A DNA stretch of 64,000 nucleotides from assembly GCF_025147325.1 (NCBI RefSeq), contig NZ_CP102262.1:310001-374000 (forward strand). The letters run 5' to 3'. Both the position numbers and the translations under genes were made by a program. Positions 63,427 to 64,000 of the stretch are shown here, one piece after another; position 1 is the stretch's first letter, and every line of letters starts with the position of its first letter. The stretch is from Bacteroides stercoris ATCC 43183. Its GTDB lineage: Bacteria; Bacteroidota; Bacteroidia; Bacteroidales; Bacteroidaceae. The notes below the pieces were generated by a model. The model had not been told where the DNA came from and ran no database searches. It saw only the letters and a list, made by a program, of their open reading frames with translations.

Positions 63427-64000
63427 ATGAAATCCATATTAATCGTAGAAGATGATATCACTTACAGCATGATATTGAAAACATGGCTTGGCAAAAAAGG
63501 ATTCCAAGTCAGTTCGGCAAGCAGTATAGCCCGTGCCCAGAAGCATATCGAAGCCGAGACGGTGGACCTGATACTGTCCGACTTGCGCCTGCCCGACCGC
63601 GACGGCATAGATTTGCTGAAGTGGCTGGGAGAACATTCCCTGCACATCCCTCTTATCATCATGACGGGCTATGCCGACATACAGTCTGCCGTGCAAGCCA
63701 TGAAACTGGGCGCATGCGACTACATTGCAAAACCCGTAAACCCCGACGAGTTATTGAAGAAAATGGATGAAGCCCTGAAGTCCTCATCCGTTGCTTCGGA
63801 ACAGACCATGCGTTCGACCCAAACAGACCATGCGTTCGACCCAAACAGACCGTCTGTTTCGTCCAAACAGACCATGCGTTCCGAAAGCAATGGGAATCCC
63901 TACCGGAAAGGTGCAGAGAACGCTTCATCCGACTACCTGGAAGGCGAAAGCGATGCCGCCAGGCAACTTTATAATTATGTGAACCTGGTTTCTCCCACCA
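63427..64000 (+). CDS. NtrC-family response regulator, 5' part (runs off the window)
   Basis: 191 codons are present. The receiver domain (1-120) has the acidic pair in LIVEDDITYS, phospho-accepting Asp52 in LILSDLRLPDRDG, IIMTGYAD and the Lys of YIAKPVNP. After a linker the AAA+ domain begins (YLEGESDAARQLYNYVNLVSPT), typical of sigma-54-type activators found in Bacteroides. The linker (about residues 125-153) is encoded by array D, a 22-bp-period repeat. The nearest unpaired kinase is the hybrid kinase at 57205-59532. Confidence 0.92.
   Translation, partial: MKSILIVEDDITYSMILKTWLGKKGFQVSSASSIARAQKHIEAETVDLILSDLRLPDRDGIDLLKWLGEHSLHIPLIIMTGYADIQSAVQAMKLGACDYIAKPVNPDELLKKMDEALKSSSVASEQTMRSTQTDHAFDPNRPSVSSKQTMRSESNGNPYRKGAENASSDYLEGESDAARQLYNYVNLVSPT
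63799..63886. repeat. Tandem array, 22-bp period, four units, inside a coding region (array D)
   Basis: Four contiguous 22-bp units start at 63799, 63821, 63843 and 63865, with consensus AAACAGACCATGCGTTCGAC. The third unit contains the palindrome AAACAGACCGTCTGTTT. Because 22 is not a multiple of three, successive units are read in different frames, giving EQTMRST, QTDHAFDP, NRPSVSS and KQTMRSES. The array encodes the flexible linker between receiver and AAA+ domains of the NtrC-type regulator. Confidence 0.9.

Overview
The window is a chromosomal segment of a Bacteroides species. The 16S rRNA gene, the TAnnTTTG-type promoter -7 boxes and the whole gene repertoire (TonB-dependent receptors, GldH, TamL/TamB, fimbrillin-like lipoprotein, KilA-N protein) are Bacteroides-like. 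I cannot fix the species; the 16S looks closest to the uniformis/stercoris/eggerthii/clarus part of the genus.

Layout. 1-3076: the promoter-proximal half of a leftward rRNA operon (16S, tRNA-Ile, tRNA-Ala, start of 23S), driven by three near-identical tandem promoters about 175-180 bp apart, with a 23-bp-period repeat array upstream. 3562-5547: a small membrane protein, a small hypothetical protein and an MscS channel. 5615-9312: a thiamine uptake and activation operon (TPP riboswitch, outer-membrane receptor, PnuT, thiamine pyrophosphokinase). 9239-10796: a DMT permease and a toxin-antitoxin pair whose 55-residue antitoxin is very short. 10843-16185: threonine operon thrA - apgM-like putative homoserine kinase - thrC, with a structured leader that encodes a possible 19-residue leader peptide. 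16403-21862: asparaginase, carbonic anhydrase, radA, an FAD oxidoreductase and a LuxR-type regulator. 21976-24453: a TonB-dependent receptor. 24719-28729: a zinc-ribbon membrane lipoprotein, a U32 (RlhA-like) protein and MetA. 28932-31200: an accessory patch with a 5'-truncated KilA-N gene and a complete 1,325-bp IS4-family element with a 9-bp target duplication, inserted just in front of a fimbrillin-like lipoprotein gene. 33220-37181: metF, holB, PSP1/RicT-like gene, gldH. 37184-44591: a leftward cell-shape cluster, purH-mreB-mreC-mreD-mrdA-rodA. 44814-57076: M13 peptidase, ABC-F ATPase, nucleotidyltransferase, TamL and TamB. 57205-64000: a hybrid histidine kinase with an Hpt domain, MATE exporter, M16 peptidase, cyclophilin-type PPIase and the start of an NtrC-family response regulator.

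How the genes work together. Aspartate-family metabolism recurs: ThrA/ApgM-like/ThrC make threonine, MetA (Glu111, which predicts acetyl-CoA use) and MetF serve methionine, AnsA yields aspartate. Envelope work is the other theme: elongasome (MreBCD, PBP2, RodA), TamL/TamB, receptors and lipoproteins. The hybrid kinase and the NtrC-type regulator could form one phosphorelay.

The most unusual signal is a set of four short tandem arrays, all with a 22- or 23-bp period, each with its own sequence but the same design of contiguous, degenerate, partly palindromic units. Three lie between genes (2985-3076, 24535-24710, 60954-61152) and one lies inside the inter-domain linker of the NtrC-type regulator (63799-63886).
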